Source of the DNA: Ammoniphilus sp. CFH 90114
GTDB lineage: Bacteria > Bacillota > Bacilli > Aneurinibacillales > RAOX-1
DNA: 64,000 bases
NCBI RefSeq assembly: GCF_004123195.1
Contig: NZ_SDLI01000013.1
Coordinates: forward strand, 33,231 to 97,230
Direction of reading: 5' to 3'
This document shows positions 41,113 through 51,980 of the stretch, piece by piece. The notes under the pieces were generated by a model. That model was not told the DNA's origin. It saw only the letters and a program-made list of their open reading frames with translations, and did no database searches. The position numbers were made by a program, and so were the translations under genes. Within the stretch, counting starts at the first letter, position 1. Every line of letters begins with the position of its first letter.

Positions 41113-41373
41113 TTGGTTCGTCAACAAGCTACTGTAAATTTAAAGACGGGATTGCAAGCTCGTCCAGCTGCTTTCTTTGTACAGGAAGCGAATCGTTATT
41201 CTGCAGAGATTTTTGTTGAAAAAGACAACAAGAAGGTCAATGCAAAGAGCATCATGGGGATTATGAGTTTAGCTGTAAGCAACGGCACTGAAATTACGAT
41301 TTCCGCAGAAGGTTCAGACGCTGAGGAAGCGGTTTCAAACTTGAAGGTTCTCGTTGAAAAAGCAGAAGCATAG
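41113..41373 (+). CDS. crh: Catabolite repression HPr-like protein Crh
   Basis: 86 residues, HPr fold. Position 15 is Gln (GLQARPAA) where HPr has the phosphorylatable His, so it cannot carry PTS phosphate; Ser46 (AKSIMG) is retained as the HprK target. These two features define Crh. Crh-Ser46-P acts as a CcpA corepressor. TTG start with AAGGGGGGC upstream. Downstream of whiA, as in B. subtilis. Confidence 0.95.
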   Translation: MVRQQATVNLKTGLQARPAAFFVQEANRYSAEIFVEKDNKKVNAKSIMGIMSLAVSNGTEITISAEGSDAEEAVSNLKVLVEKAEA

Positions 41374-41380
41374 AGTAGTG

Positions 41381-41416
41381 GTCCGCTTATCTGATCATAG
41401 GGTAGGCGGATTTTTT
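41381..41416 (+). terminator. Terminator after crh
   Basis: TCCGCTTA / TAGGCGGA stem followed by six T. Confidence 0.8.
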
Positions 41417-41434
41417 AATTTTGTAACAAAAACA

Positions 41435-41459
41435 TAAAAAAGGGCCCGCAGGGACCCTC
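41435..41459 (-). terminator. Terminator after clpP (minus strand)
   Basis: Read on the minus strand: AGGGTCC, short loop, GGGCCCT, then six T. Confidence 0.8.
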
Positions 41460-42050
41460 TTATTTCTTCTGATCAATTCTTTGGATAACGTCATCGATAA
41501 GTCCGTATTCCTTTGCTTCGACGGCACTCATGAAATTATCTCGATCGGTGTCACGTTCTAGTCTTTCTTTAGGTTGGCCTGTTCTCTCAGCCATAATCGA
41601 GTTAAGATGATCACGCATACGTAGAATACGCTTCGCACTAATCTCAATGTCGCTGGCTTGTCCTTGAGCACCACCTAGAGGTTGGTGAATCATAACTTCA
41701 CTGTTAGGGAGGGCAAAACGCTTACCCTGCGCACCAGCACATAATAGGAACGCACCCATGCTGGCTGCCATGCCGATGCAGATGGTAGATACATCTGGCT
41801 TAATGAACTGCATGGTATCATAAATAGCCATACCAGCAGTAATGGAACCACCAGGGCTGTTTATGTAAATACTAATATCCTTCTCTGGATCTTCGGCCGC
41901 TAGAAATAGCAACTGAGCGACAACGCTGTTTGCAATTTGGTCGTTAATAGGTGTTCCCAAAAAAATGATCCGGTCCTTCAGCAAACGGGAGTAGATATCA
42001 TAAGCTCTTTCCCCGCGATTGGTTTGTTCTATGACGGTAGGGACTAACAT
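41460..42050 (-). CDS. clpP: ATP-dependent Clp protease proteolytic subunit
   Basis: Tetradecameric serine protease chamber that works with ClpC, ClpX or ClpE. 196 residues. Catalytic triad S97 (GMAASMGAF), H122 (MIHQP) and D171 (DTDRDNF). The start at 42050 has AGGAGG at 7 nt and gives the familiar [21 protein letters not shown]-terminus; an in-frame codon 18 nt upstream lies before the ribosome site. Monocistronic on the minus strand, with a CtsR operator at its promoter, so heat and protein stress should induce it. Confidence 0.97.
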   Translation of the reverse strand: MLVPTVIEQTNRGERAYDIYSRLLKDRIIFLGTPINDQIANSVVAQLLFLAAEDPEKDISIYINSPGGSITAGMAIYDTMQFIKPDVSTICIGMAASMGAFLLCAGAQGKRFALPNSEVMIHQPLGGAQGQASDIEISAKRILRMRDHLNSIMAERTGQPKERLERDTDRDNFMSAVEAKEYGLIDDVIQRIDQKK

Positions 42051-42093
42051 GGGATTTCCTCCTCTCAACTGGATAAATCTGCTTTACTCTTTC

Positions 42094-42133
42094 ATAGTAC
42101 ATCAAACCTAAAGAAAGGTCAATAATGGTCAAA
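42094..42133 (-). promoter_or_regulatory. clpP promoter overlapped by CtsR operator
   Basis: Minus-strand promoter TTGACC (plus 42117-42122), 17 bp, TACTAT (plus 42094-42099). On the plus strand GGTCAAT-AAT-GGTCAAA (42117-42133) forms the direct heptad repeat with 3-bp spacing typical of CtsR, covering the -35. Confidence 0.75.
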
Positions 42134-42206
42134 AACGATTTATGTGCCTCATTCTATCTTCGACCGTTTTGACTCCCTTTTATACCTTGAAGGCCTTGTG
42201 TGTGAT

Positions 42207-42283
42207 AAAAAAAAATCCACCGATTATTCGGTGGTTCAATAAAGATAGGAGTGGAGAGAAACCTGAACAATGGTATCAGGGTT
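42207..42283 (-). ncRNA. Candidate ~77-nt small regulatory RNA
   Basis: Minus-strand unit with a near-ideal promoter (see next entry), no ORF, and a strong intrinsic terminator (CCACCGA / TCGGTGG, 4-nt loop, nine T). The predicted transcript begins with a hairpin (AACC-C-UGA pairing with UCAGGUU, 9-nt loop), then an unpaired CU-rich stretch (CUCUCCACUCCU) complementary to ribosome-binding sites, then the terminator. That architecture is typical of trans-acting sRNAs of Firmicutes. It lies upstream of clpP in the same orientation, but ends before the clpP promoter. Not recognised as a named family; expression is inferred. Confidence 0.55.
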
Positions 42284-42289
42284 AAATTT

Positions 42290-42318
42290 AGTATACCGAA
42301 TTAGGTAAGCGTTTTCAA
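42290..42318 (-). promoter_or_regulatory. Sigma-A promoter with cre (CcpA) site for the candidate sRNA
   Basis: Minus strand: TTGAAA (plus 42313-42318), 17 bp, TATACT (plus 42290-42295). TTGAAAACGCTTACC (plus 42304-42318) matches 14 of 15 positions of the cre consensus WTGNAARCGNWWWCA and overlaps the -35 and spacer, a position that normally gives repression by CcpA. Confidence 0.6.
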
Positions 42319-42372
42319 TTAAAAAAATTCAACAAATTTCTCGTATTTTTGACATAACGAATCTTATTGCAC

Positions 42373-42394
42373 TTGGCGTCAGCCAGGTTTTCTA
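42373..42394 (+). repeat. Leader hairpin element, copy B
   Basis: CTTGGC-GTCA-GCCAGG-TTTTCT, part of a 26-bp direct repeat with copy C 92 bp downstream (both flanked by CA on the left and AG on the right). Confidence 0.6.
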
Positions 42395-42464
42395 GCCCCG
42401 TCAGGATCATAACTATGTATATCATCTGGACAGGACGAGGAAAACTTGTTTCCGCTTTTTTTCA

Positions 42465-42486
42465 CTTGGCGTAAGCCAAGTTTTCT
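42465..42486 (+). repeat. Leader hairpin element, copy C
   Basis: CTTGGC-GTAA-GCCAAG-TTTTCT, ending about 40 nt before the start of the zinc-ribbon gene. Same stem as copy A upstream of uvrB. Confidence 0.6.
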
Positions 42487-42525
42487 AGTAGTCTAGTAGA
42501 AAAGAGAAGAAGGGGGAGTAACGTG

Positions 42526-42738
42526 ATGAGGGATGGGATTCATCGGTTTAGCTGTCCTAAGTGCTATATCACTTCTACGTCCGGGTCTTGGGATACTTCC
42601 ACCGCGAGTCGGTATAAAGTTGGAGTAAGAGAGATTGAGTCAATTGTAAAAGGGTTTGGGGACTATTTTTCACAATATGTCTGTCCAAACTGTTCAAGTA
42701 CGGTGTCAGGGGACCAATTAGTTCCAAGGGAGTATTAA
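42526..42738 (+). CDS. Small zinc-ribbon protein, function unknown
   Basis: 70 residues with two CxxC knuckles (CPKC near the N-terminus, CPNC near the C-terminus) about 40 residues apart, consistent with one zinc ribbon. AAGGGGGAG precedes the ATG. It sits between the hairpin repeats and rpoN and has its own terminator. No family recognised. Confidence 0.65.
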   Translation: MRDGIHRFSCPKCYITSTSGSWDTSTASRYKVGVREIESIVKGFGDYFSQYVCPNCSSTVSGDQLVPREY

Positions 42739-42757
42739 TTATTGGCAAATAAACAAG

Positions 42758-42793
42758 CCCGCTTACGTAGCATGTAAGGGGGATTTCTTTTTT
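42758..42793 (+). terminator. Terminator after zinc-ribbon gene
   Basis: CCCGCTTAC / GTAAGGGGG stem with one mismatch, followed by TTTCTTTTTT. Confidence 0.65.
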
Positions 42794-42912
42794 GAAGCCT
42801 GCAGTACCTTAAAAAATACCAATGAAATAAGCAGGGATTTAGCTTATCATAACGAATATATAGTTCTAAATAAAAGTAACGGATATAACACACAGACTAA
42901 GGGGTGATAACG

Positions 42913-44295
42913 ATGCAGATGGGGTACGGGCTCTATCAAGAGCAATCAATGAAATTAGTGATGACGCCAGAACTGCGTCAGGCGATCACGATTCTTCAAT
43001 TTTCCGCATTAGATTTACTGGATTACATTAATCAACAACTTAGCGAGAATCCAGTTATTGAACCATTAGATATGGAAATAAACAGGCAGACAGAGACCAA
43101 GAATACCAACGATGGAACAGGAGATGTGGACTGGTCGGAATACATTCGTGCATCGTCCCAGGGGGACTATGTGGGGAGCAATGTACGTTCGCATGAAAAC
43201 GAATACAATCCATTGGATTGGGTCGTTCGCAATGATCACTCTTTAGAGAGGCATCTATCTGAACAGCTATCTTATATTAAGGAATTACCGGAGATAATTA
43301 GAGAAGTTTCTAAATATATCATTGGCAACTTAGATGAGAAGGGGTATCTAGAGCTAGCTCTCGAACAGGTTGCTCAAACGTTAAATGTAGATCTCGAAGA
43401 AGTCGAGCAAGCACTCTGGATTGTACAGAGTTTAGAGCCCAGAGGCGTTGGGGCGAGAGATCTCAAAGAATGTCTCATTATTCAACTAGAGTATGCAGGG
43501 GAAAAGGATTCTCTTGCTTTTGCAATCGTGGAGAAATATCTAACAGACTTGGCGGATGGACGAATTAGTAAGATTGCTGGGGACTTACAGGTTACGCCCC
43601 AAGATATTCAGGTCGCAGCTGACTTCATTCGCTCGCTCAACCCTAGACCTGGTTCGGATTATTATCGTGATGAGCCCCGATATATTATTCCAGATGTAAC
43701 AGTCGAGAAAGTAGAAGATGAATACATTATCCTTGTGAACGATTCAACCTCTCCACGCTTAAGCATCAGCAGTCACTACGAGAGATTGTTGAAGCAAGAT
43801 GAGAACGCCAAGAAATATATCCATGATAAGATGAACTCAGCCCTCTGGCTCATTAAGAGTATTGAACAACGTAGGATGACCATTTATAAAGTAACAGAAG
43901 CGATTGTGAAAGAGCAGAGAGAGTTTTTCGAAAAGGGGATTGCTTATCTAAAGCCGATGAATTTAAAAGAAATTGCCGATATTGTTGACCTTCATGAATC
44001 AACGATTAGTCGTGCAACGAATAATAAGTATGTACAAACTCCGAGAGGAGTCTTTGAACTGAAGTATTTCTTCTCCTCTGGACTCACCACGGCGAGTGGG
44101 GATGCCACCTCTTCGGAAAGTGTAAAAGCGAAGCTCAAACAATTCATCGATCAGGAAGACCGCAAGAAGCCTCTGTCTGATCAGAAGCTTTGTGAATTGC
44201 TTAATGAAACTGGTATTGAGATATCCCGTAGGACGGTAGCCAAGTACAGAGAAGAATTAGGCATTCTATCGTCAGCTAAAAGAAAGAGGTATTAA
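42913..44295 (+). CDS. rpoN: RNA polymerase sigma-54 factor
   Basis: SigL-type sigma-54 of 460 residues. The Q-rich activator-interacting region I is at the N-terminus (YQEQSMKLVMTPELRQAI), the core-binding region follows, then the HTH (near 360-385), and the RpoN box SRRTVAKYREELGI close to the C-terminus. The ATG at 42913 has AAGGGGTGA. Sigma-54 needs enhancer-binding activators; none is encoded in the window. In B. subtilis sigL directly precedes cggR-gapA, but here a glutaredoxin-like gene intervenes and cggR is missing. Confidence 0.95.
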   Translation: MQMGYGLYQEQSMKLVMTPELRQAITILQFSALDLLDYINQQLSENPVIEPLDMEINRQTETKNTNDGTGDVDWSEYIRASSQGDYVGSNVRSHENEYNPLDWVVRNDHSLERHLSEQLSYIKELPEIIREVSKYIIGNLDEKGYLELALEQVAQTLNVDLEEVEQALWIVQSLEPRGVGARDLKECLIIQLEYAGEKDSLAFAIVEKYLTDLADGRISKIAGDLQVTPQDIQVAADFIRSLNPRPGSDYYRDEPRYIIPDVTVEKVEDEYIILVNDSTSPRLSISSHYERLLKQDENAKKYIHDKMNSALWLIKSIEQRRMTIYKVTEAIVKEQREFFEKGIAYLKPMNLKEIADIVDLHESTISRATNNKYVQTPRGVFELKYFFSSGLTTASGDATSSESVKAKLKQFIDQEDRKKPLSDQKLCELLNETGIEISRRTVAKYREELGILSSAKRKRY

Positions 44296-44299
44296 AGAA

Positions 44300-44560
44300 A
44301 TGTCGCCTTTTCAAATTACGATCTTTACCCGGGACGGCTGCTGTCTCTGTGACGATGTGAAGGAACGCGTGCAACGGGTAGCTGAAGATTATCCGATTGA
44401 GTTGCAGATGTTTGACATAACTACGGATGAAGAAATTTATGAATTGTATAAATGGACGATACCCGTTGTTCATATTAACGGTGAAGAGGTTTTCGTATCT
44501 AAGATGGCGGAACTTTGGCTGCGAAGAGAGCTGGATTTGAGAATGGAAAAAGAAAAATAA
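44300..44560 (+). CDS. Glutaredoxin-like (thioredoxin-fold) protein
   Basis: 86 residues of thioredoxin fold. Redox motif CCLC within TRDGCCLCDD near residues 13-18, and the cis-proline in WTIPVVHINGE near 52-62. Similar small proteins are annotated as glutaredoxin family (DUF836). Starts 4 nt after rpoN, so the two are probably co-transcribed. Confidence 0.82.
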   Translation: MSPFQITIFTRDGCCLCDDVKERVQRVAEDYPIELQMFDITTDEEIYELYKWTIPVVHINGEEVFVSKMAELWLRRELDLRMEKEK

Positions 44561-44565
44561 TAGCG

Positions 44566-44608
44566 ATCCCAAGATAAGAAGAATCCTTCTTTTCTTGGGA
44601 TTTTTTTC
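44566..44608 (+). terminator. Terminator after rpoN-glutaredoxin unit
   Basis: ATCCCAAG / CTTGGGAT outer stem with an inner AAGAAG / CTTCTT stem, then seven T. Confidence 0.9.
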
Positions 44609-44619
44609 TTGTTATGGAG

Positions 44620-44693
44620 TTGACAATTGGAAAATGTCGTGCGAAAATAAGGATGAGTGGGACGTAATTATATACATGTGGACAATTTATGTC
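44620..44693 (+). promoter_or_regulatory. gapA promoter with CggR-type operator layout
   Basis: TTGACA (44620-44625), 17 bp, GAAAAT (44643-44648). Just downstream of the expected start, TGGGAC-N6-ATAT-N4-GTGGAC-N6-TGTC (44658-44693) has the exact spacing of the CggR operator CGGGAC-N6-TGTC-N4-CGGGAC-N6-TGTC, with mismatches in three of the four sub-blocks. An alternative reading is a GGGAC...GTCCC inverted repeat. Confidence 0.45.
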
Positions 44694-44800
44694 CCTTAAA
44701 TATTTGATACGCTCCTGAATCATACTAAACAAGATAAAGCATACAAAAAAAGACGAATGACATTCATCACATATAGCTGGTATATCCAGAGGAGGAATGA

Positions 44801-45808
<1,008 letters not shown>

Positions 45809-45833
45809 AAGTAAAATTATAAACGTGTTTAAG

Positions 45834-45865
45834 AAAGGGAGAATGAATTTAGATTTCTCCCTTTT
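45834..45865 (+). terminator. Partial terminator between gapA and pgk
   Basis: Perfect 10-bp stem AAAGGGAGAA / TTCTCCCTTT followed by only TT. Likely attenuates read-through or protects the gapA 3' end. Confidence 0.55.
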
Positions 45866-45906
45866 CGGTATATATTGACCTCAGGAAAGATAAAGGAGGC
45901 CCTAGC

Positions 45907-47088
45907 ATGCAGAAAAAGACAATTCGAGATGTGGATGTGGCGGGAAAGAGAGTTTTTTGTCGTGTGGATTTTAATGTACCAATGAGCGAGGGGACTATCA
46001 CGGATGATACTCGAATTCGTGCCGCGGTACCCACGATTCAATACCTAAAGGACCAAGGTGCTAAGGTTATTCTTGCTAGTCACTTGGGCCGACCTAAGGG
46101 AACAGTCGTTGAAGAAATGAGACTGACAGCTGTAGCACAGAGACTATCTGAATTGTTGGGAAGTCCAGTAAGCAAGACGGAGGAAGTGGTGGGAGAGGCG
46201 GTCGCATCTCAAGTCACAGCCATGCAAAATGGGGACGTCCTCTTGTTAGAGAATGTACGTTTTATGTCAGGGGAAGAGAAGAATGACCCCGAGTTAGCGA
46301 AGCAGTTTGCGGAGATTGCTGATTTATTCGTGAATGACGCGTTCGGAGCGGCACACCGTGCGCACGCTTCTACAGAAGGTATTGGACATTACATACCTGC
46401 CGTTTCCGGATTTTTAATGGAAAAGGAACTAGAATTTCTTGGTGGTGCCCTCTCCAACCCGGAGCGTCCTTTTACCGCGATTATCGGCGGCGCGAAGGTG
46501 AAGGATAAAATTGGCGTAATTGAAAGTCTGCTGGATAAAGTGGACAACCTAATTCTTGGTGGAGGGTTAGCGAATACCTTCATAAAGGCACAAGGATTTG
46601 ACGTTGGGGCTTCTCTACTTGAAGAGGATAAGGTAGAATTGGCTGCTTCCTTTATCCAAAAGGCAAAGGAAAAAGGCGTTCAATTCTACATTCCGACCGA
46701 TTGTATTGTCGCGGATCGGTTCTCGAACGATGCTAACACCCAAGCCGTATCGGTCAGTGCGATTCCAGAAGGATGGCAAGCGTTGGATATCGGACCTGAG
46801 ACGGCAGAACGCTACCAGAAGGTGGTTGCCGATTCCAAGACGGTGGTTTGGAACGGGCCGATGGGCGTATTCGAGATGGAGGCGTTCATGAAGGGTACGG
46901 AGGCGATTGCCCAAGCGATGGTGAATGTACAAGGAACCACCATTATTGGCGGCGGTGATTCCGTTGCTGCAGTGGAGAAAGCAGGAGTCGCAGAGAAGAT
47001 GTCCCATATCTCTACGGGTGGCGGAGCTTCATTAGAATTTATGGAAGGAAAGAAACTTCCGGGAGTTACCGTACTGGAAGATAAATAG
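45907..47088 (+). CDS. pgk: Phosphoglycerate kinase
   Basis: Transfers phosphate from 1,3-bisphosphoglycerate to ADP, 393 residues. N-terminal substrate motif [10 protein letters not shown] near 18-27 and SHLGRPKG near 58-65; C-terminal nucleotide motif [13 protein letters not shown] near 368-380. Strong AAAGGAGG ribosome site. Ends 8 nt before tpiA. Confidence 0.97.
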   Translation: MQKKTIRDVDVAGKRVFCRVDFNVPMSEGTITDDTRIRAAVPTIQYLKDQGAKVILASHLGRPKGTVVEEMRLTAVAQRLSELLGSPVSKTEEVVGEAVASQVTAMQNGDVLLLENVRFMSGEEKNDPELAKQFAEIADLFVNDAFGAAHRAHASTEGIGHYIPAVSGFLMEKELEFLGGALSNPERPFTAIIGGAKVKDKIGVIESLLDKVDNLILGGGLANTFIKAQGFDVGASLLEEDKVELAASFIQKAKEKGVQFYIPTDCIVADRFSNDANTQAVSVSAIPEGWQALDIGPETAERYQKVVADSKTVVWNGPMGVFEMEAFMKGTEAIAQAMVNVQGTTIIGGGDSVAAVEKAGVAEKMSHISTGGGASLEFMEGKKLPGVTVLEDK

Positions 47089-47096
47089 GTGATGAC

Positions 47097-47846
47097 ATGA
47101 GAATTCCAATCCTAGCAGGAAACTGGAAAATGTTCAAGACGATCGCAGAGGCAAAGAAGTTCGCAGAAGCTATGCCTGTCCAGGGAGACCGGGTAGAAGC
47201 TATTATATGTGCACCTTATACTATGCTGCCAGCGTTATCTGAAGCTCTTTCTGGTAAGAACATTGCCCTTGGCGCCCAGAACATTCACTGGGCAGAGGAA
47301 GGAGCTTTTACAGGTGAGATCAGTCCCTTAATGCTCCAAGAGTTAGGCGTAAAATATGCTATCATTGGCCATTCTGAACGTCGAGCTTATTTTGGAGAGA
47401 CGGATGAAACGGTCAATCAGCGCCTTCATGCTGCCTTGAAGCATGGAATCGTTCCTATCGTATGTGTAGGGGAAGACTTGGAGCAAAGAGAAGCGAATCA
47501 GACGAAGGAAGTTGTAAAGGTGCAGATGGAAGCCGCCATGAAGGATGTTAGCTCAGAGCAGATGGTGACCATGGTTATTGCTTATGAACCGATCTGGGCG
47601 ATTGGTACGGGGAAGACTTCTTCTGCCGAGGAGGCGGGTGAGGTTATTGGCTTTATCCGCCAACTCATCGCTGACCAATATGATCAGAACATTGCAAATC
47701 AAGTGCGAATCCAATATGGTGGAAGCGTGAAGCCTGATAATATTGCAGGTTTTATGTTGCAGAGTGATATTGACGGTGCGTTGGTCGGCGGTGCAAGCTT
47801 ACAGCCTGATTCCTTCCTTGCCTTATTGAAAGGAGCAGAGCAGTAA
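47097..47846 (+). CDS. tpiA: Triose-phosphate isomerase
   Basis: 249 residues, beta/alpha barrel. Substrate Lys in AGNWKMF at 8-14, catalytic His in IIGHSERR near 95, catalytic Glu in [12 protein letters not shown] near 167, phosphate loop YGGSV near 210. Interconverts dihydroxyacetone phosphate and glyceraldehyde 3-phosphate. Starts 8 nt after pgk and ends one base before gpmI. Confidence 0.97.
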   Translation: MRIPILAGNWKMFKTIAEAKKFAEAMPVQGDRVEAIICAPYTMLPALSEALSGKNIALGAQNIHWAEEGAFTGEISPLMLQELGVKYAIIGHSERRAYFGETDETVNQRLHAALKHGIVPIVCVGEDLEQREANQTKEVVKVQMEAAMKDVSSEQMVTMVIAYEPIWAIGTGKTSSAEEAGEVIGFIRQLIADQYDQNIANQVRIQYGGSVKPDNIAGFMLQSDIDGALVGGASLQPDSFLALLKGAEQ

Positions 47847-47847
47847 G

Positions 47848-49383
47848 ATGAATAGACCCAAACCTGTTGCCTTAGTCATTTTAGATGGCTTTGCTATGCG
47901 AAAAGAAACCTATGGGAACGCTGTTGCCCAGGCAAACAAGCCGAACTTTGACCGTTTTTGGAACAAGTATCCGAACACCCTGCTGGAAGCCAGTGGGGAA
48001 GCGGTCGGATTGCCAGAAGGACAGATGGGGAATTCCGAAGTCGGGCATCTCAATCTGGGAGCTGGAAGAGTGGTGTATCAGGATTTAACCAGAGTGACGA
48101 AGGAAATTCGGGAAGGTCACTTCTTTGAGAATGAGACTTTTCTTGGAGCGATGCGTCATGTGAAAGAAAAAGACACCAAGCTTCACCTTTATGGTCTCCT
48201 GTCTGATGGCGGGGTTCATAGCCATATTCGCCATCTCTTTGCCTTGTTGGAGCTAGCGAAGAAACAGCAGATCGAGAAAGTATACATACATGCCTTCTTA
48301 GATGGACGAGATGTATCGCCAGATAGTGCGACTCGCTATGTTCAGGAAGCCCAGATGAAAATGCAGGAACTCGGTGTAGGACAGTTTGCTACGGTTCAAG
48401 GGCGTTATTATGCGATGGATCGGGACAAGCGCTGGGAGCGTACGGAGAAATCTTACCGGGCTATGGTGTATGGAGAAGGACCTGCCTATGTGGATCCTCT
48501 TCGTGCCGTCCAAGAGTCCCATGAGAAGAGCATCTTCGATGAATTTGTCATGCCTACTGTTATTACAGACGAGCAAGGCCAGCCGAATGGGCTAGTAGAA
48601 GACGAAGATGCTGTCATCTTCTTTAACTTCCGCCCAGACCGGGCCATCCAGTTGTCTCAGGTGTTTACCAATGAGGATTTCCGCGGGTTTGATCGCGGAG
48701 AGAAGGCACCAAAGGATCTTTATTTCGTCTGTTTGACGAAGTTCAGTGAATCGGTTCAAGGGTTTGTAGCGTACAAGCCTACGAATCTAGACAATACGTT
48801 GGGAGAAGTTCTTTGCCAAGAGGGGCTAAAACAGTTGCGTATTGCTGAGACGGAAAAGTACCCTCATGTCACGTTTTTCTTTAGCGGGGGTCGCGAAGCT
48901 GAATTCGAGGGAGAAACCAGGGTTCTTATCCCTTCCCCTAAGGATGTTGCGACCTATGACCTGAAGCCAGAGATGAGTGCACAAGGGATTACAGATGCCT
49001 TAATCCATGAATTAGATAAGGATATTCATGATGTGGTCATCCTCAACTTCGCAAACTGCGACATGGTAGGTCACTCCGGAAGAATGGAACCGACCATTCA
49101 AGCCGTGGAAACCGTAGACCGCTGCATGGGAATGGTGGTCGATGCCATCCTTGCGAAGGGGGGAGTTGCCCTGATTACGGCCGACCATGGGAATGCCGAT
49201 CTCATGCTGGATCCGAATGGAAATCCGATCACATCCCATAGTACGTATCCTGTTCCATTCATTGTTACCAAAGATGGTGTAGAACTTCGAAAAGACGGTG
49301 TCCTAGCCGACATTTCTCCAACCATACTGAAGTTGTTAGGTGTGGAACAGCCGAAAGAAATGACCGGAAAGTCCCTATATTAA
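47848..49383 (+). CDS. gpmI: 2,3-bisphosphoglycerate-independent phosphoglycerate mutase
   Basis: Manganese-dependent alkaline-phosphatase-superfamily mutase, 511 residues. Metal ligand D13 in ILDGF and phosphoserine S63 in [17 protein letters not shown]-terminal metal motifs [12 protein letters not shown] and ITADHGNAD are intact. Fourth gene of the glycolytic operon. Confidence 0.97.
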   Translation: MNRPKPVALVILDGFAMRKETYGNAVAQANKPNFDRFWNKYPNTLLEASGEAVGLPEGQMGNSEVGHLNLGAGRVVYQDLTRVTKEIREGHFFENETFLGAMRHVKEKDTKLHLYGLLSDGGVHSHIRHLFALLELAKKQQIEKVYIHAFLDGRDVSPDSATRYVQEAQMKMQELGVGQFATVQGRYYAMDRDKRWERTEKSYRAMVYGEGPAYVDPLRAVQESHEKSIFDEFVMPTVITDEQGQPNGLVEDEDAVIFFNFRPDRAIQLSQVFTNEDFRGFDRGEKAPKDLYFVCLTKFSESVQGFVAYKPTNLDNTLGEVLCQEGLKQLRIAETEKYPHVTFFFSGGREAEFEGETRVLIPSPKDVATYDLKPEMSAQGITDALIHELDKDIHDVVILNFANCDMVGHSGRMEPTIQAVETVDRCMGMVVDAILAKGGVALITADHGNADLMLDPNGNPITSHSTYPVPFIVTKDGVELRKDGVLADISPTILKLLGVEQPKEMTGKSLY

Positions 49384-49390
49384 TTCATAA

Positions 49391-50698
<1,308 letters not shown>

Positions 50699-50701
50699 TT
50701 T

Positions 50702-50729
50702 AGGAGGTAAAATTTACTGTCCTTTTTGT
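50702..50729 (+). terminator. Possible terminator after eno
   Basis: Compact inverted repeat (AGGA..GTAAA / TTTAC..TCCT) and five T immediately after the stop. The loop is very small, so this is tentative. Confidence 0.35.
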
Positions 50730-50843
50730 TCCTCTCCCTCCGTTCGTAGCCTTGTATCCCCTCTAGGTTTATGGTAAAGTTTATTTTAGTATACTTAGAA
50801 TGGACAACCTAGGCTTTATTGGGTTAGGTATGGAGGTACTGAT

Positions 50844-51086
50844 ATGGCATTCTTTCTTAAAGTCTTACTTGTAATCTTTTGCATTGGATTAATTGTTGTT
50901 GTCTTGCTTCAATCCGGTAAGAGTGCTGGTTTATCCGGTGCGATTGCAGGGGGAGCAGAACAAATGATGGGTAAGCAGAAAGCGAGAGGCATTGACGCGG
51001 TATTGAATAAGATTACCATCGTATTGGCTGTCGGATTTATGGTTTTATCCATCGCTGTAGCTTTCTTTACAAGAGGTGCAGTGTAA
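50844..51086 (+). CDS. secG: Protein translocase subunit SecG
   Basis: 80 residues with two TM helices (about 4-24 and 55-77) around the conserved [14 protein letters not shown] loop. Small accessory subunit of SecYEG that speeds SecA-driven export. Located between eno and the yvaK-rnr-smpB-ssrA cluster, as in B. subtilis. A -10 (TATACT, 50790-50795) with a poor -35 precedes it. Confidence 0.93.
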   Translation: MAFFLKVLLVIFCIGLIVVVLLQSGKSAGLSGAIAGGAEQMMGKQKARGIDAVLNKITIVLAVGFMVLSIAVAFFTRGAV

Positions 51087-51272
51087 TAGTAGGAGGAAGG
51101 GAGTAGCCTTAGGGTTGCTTCCTTTTCTTATATTTCAGGGAAGTTTCGTCGGTTTCTGCCTCATTGTTACAAAATTGTAAGGTAACATTGCAGGATAATT
51201 GTGGTATATTGAGAAAAGTGGGTACAATCCTACCCCATCTGAAGGCACATATGGAACGTAAGGAGAGGTATT

Positions 51273-51980
51273 ATGACAGGTTGTTTACTTCTTCATGGCT
51301 TTACGGGCAGCCCCTATGAAGTTGAACCACTCGCTGATCATCTGAGAAAGCATGGATGGAAAATTTCGATGCCTACGTTACCCGGACACGGTCATCTTAA
51401 GGAAGACATGAAGAAAGTGACATGGAAGGACTGGATCCAGAAAGCAGAAGAAGAGCTTCGTTTGTTGCTCAAGGAATGCTCTGTCGTCTATGTGGTCGGT
51501 TTTTCGATGGGAGGCATGATTGCCGCCTATCTTTCAACTAAATATCCTGTAACAAAATTAGTGCTCCTCAATGCCTGCGTTTATTATATAAATCCAGGTC
51601 AGATGTTCTCTCATATGGCGGAAGCCATCAAGTCAAATTTCACAGCCGATTCTAAGGATCTGATGAAGCGTTATATGCAAAAGTCACTCTCGACCCCCGT
51701 TCGCGCGGTCGTTCATTTTCGGCGGTTGGTAAAAGTTCTGAAGCCCGAGTTGGCGAAGGTCACCGTACCAACTCTAATCCTTCAAGGGGAATGCGATGAT
51801 TTAGTTGAGCCAAGAAGTGCTCATTACATCTACCAGAGTATTCAATCCACAAGCAAAGAAATTCACTTTTTACCACAATCGAAGCATATTCTTTGTCATG
51901 ATTGCGAGAGCGATCAGGTTGTCTCCTTAGTAGAGGAGTTTCTCACAAGGGAACCGGAGGGAGCCGATATTCGTGTCTGA
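51273..51980 (+). CDS. Alpha/beta-hydrolase carboxylesterase (Est30/YvaK type), copy 1
   Basis: 235 residues. Oxyanion-hole motif [10 protein letters not shown] at the N-terminus, nucleophile elbow GFSMGG near 74-79, catalytic Asp in GECDDLVEP near 180, and His in SKHILCHD near 210. Resembles the small carboxylesterases of the Geobacillus Est30 type; the natural substrate is unknown. It overlaps a second esterase by 8 nt. Confidence 0.88.
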   Translation: MTGCLLLHGFTGSPYEVEPLADHLRKHGWKISMPTLPGHGHLKEDMKKVTWKDWIQKAEEELRLLLKECSVVYVVGFSMGGMIAAYLSTKYPVTKLVLLNACVYYINPGQMFSHMAEAIKSNFTADSKDLMKRYMQKSLSTPVRAVVHFRRLVKVLKPELAKVTVPTLILQGECDDLVEPRSAHYIYQSIQSTSKEIHFLPQSKHILCHDCESDQVVSLVEEFLTREPEGADIRV

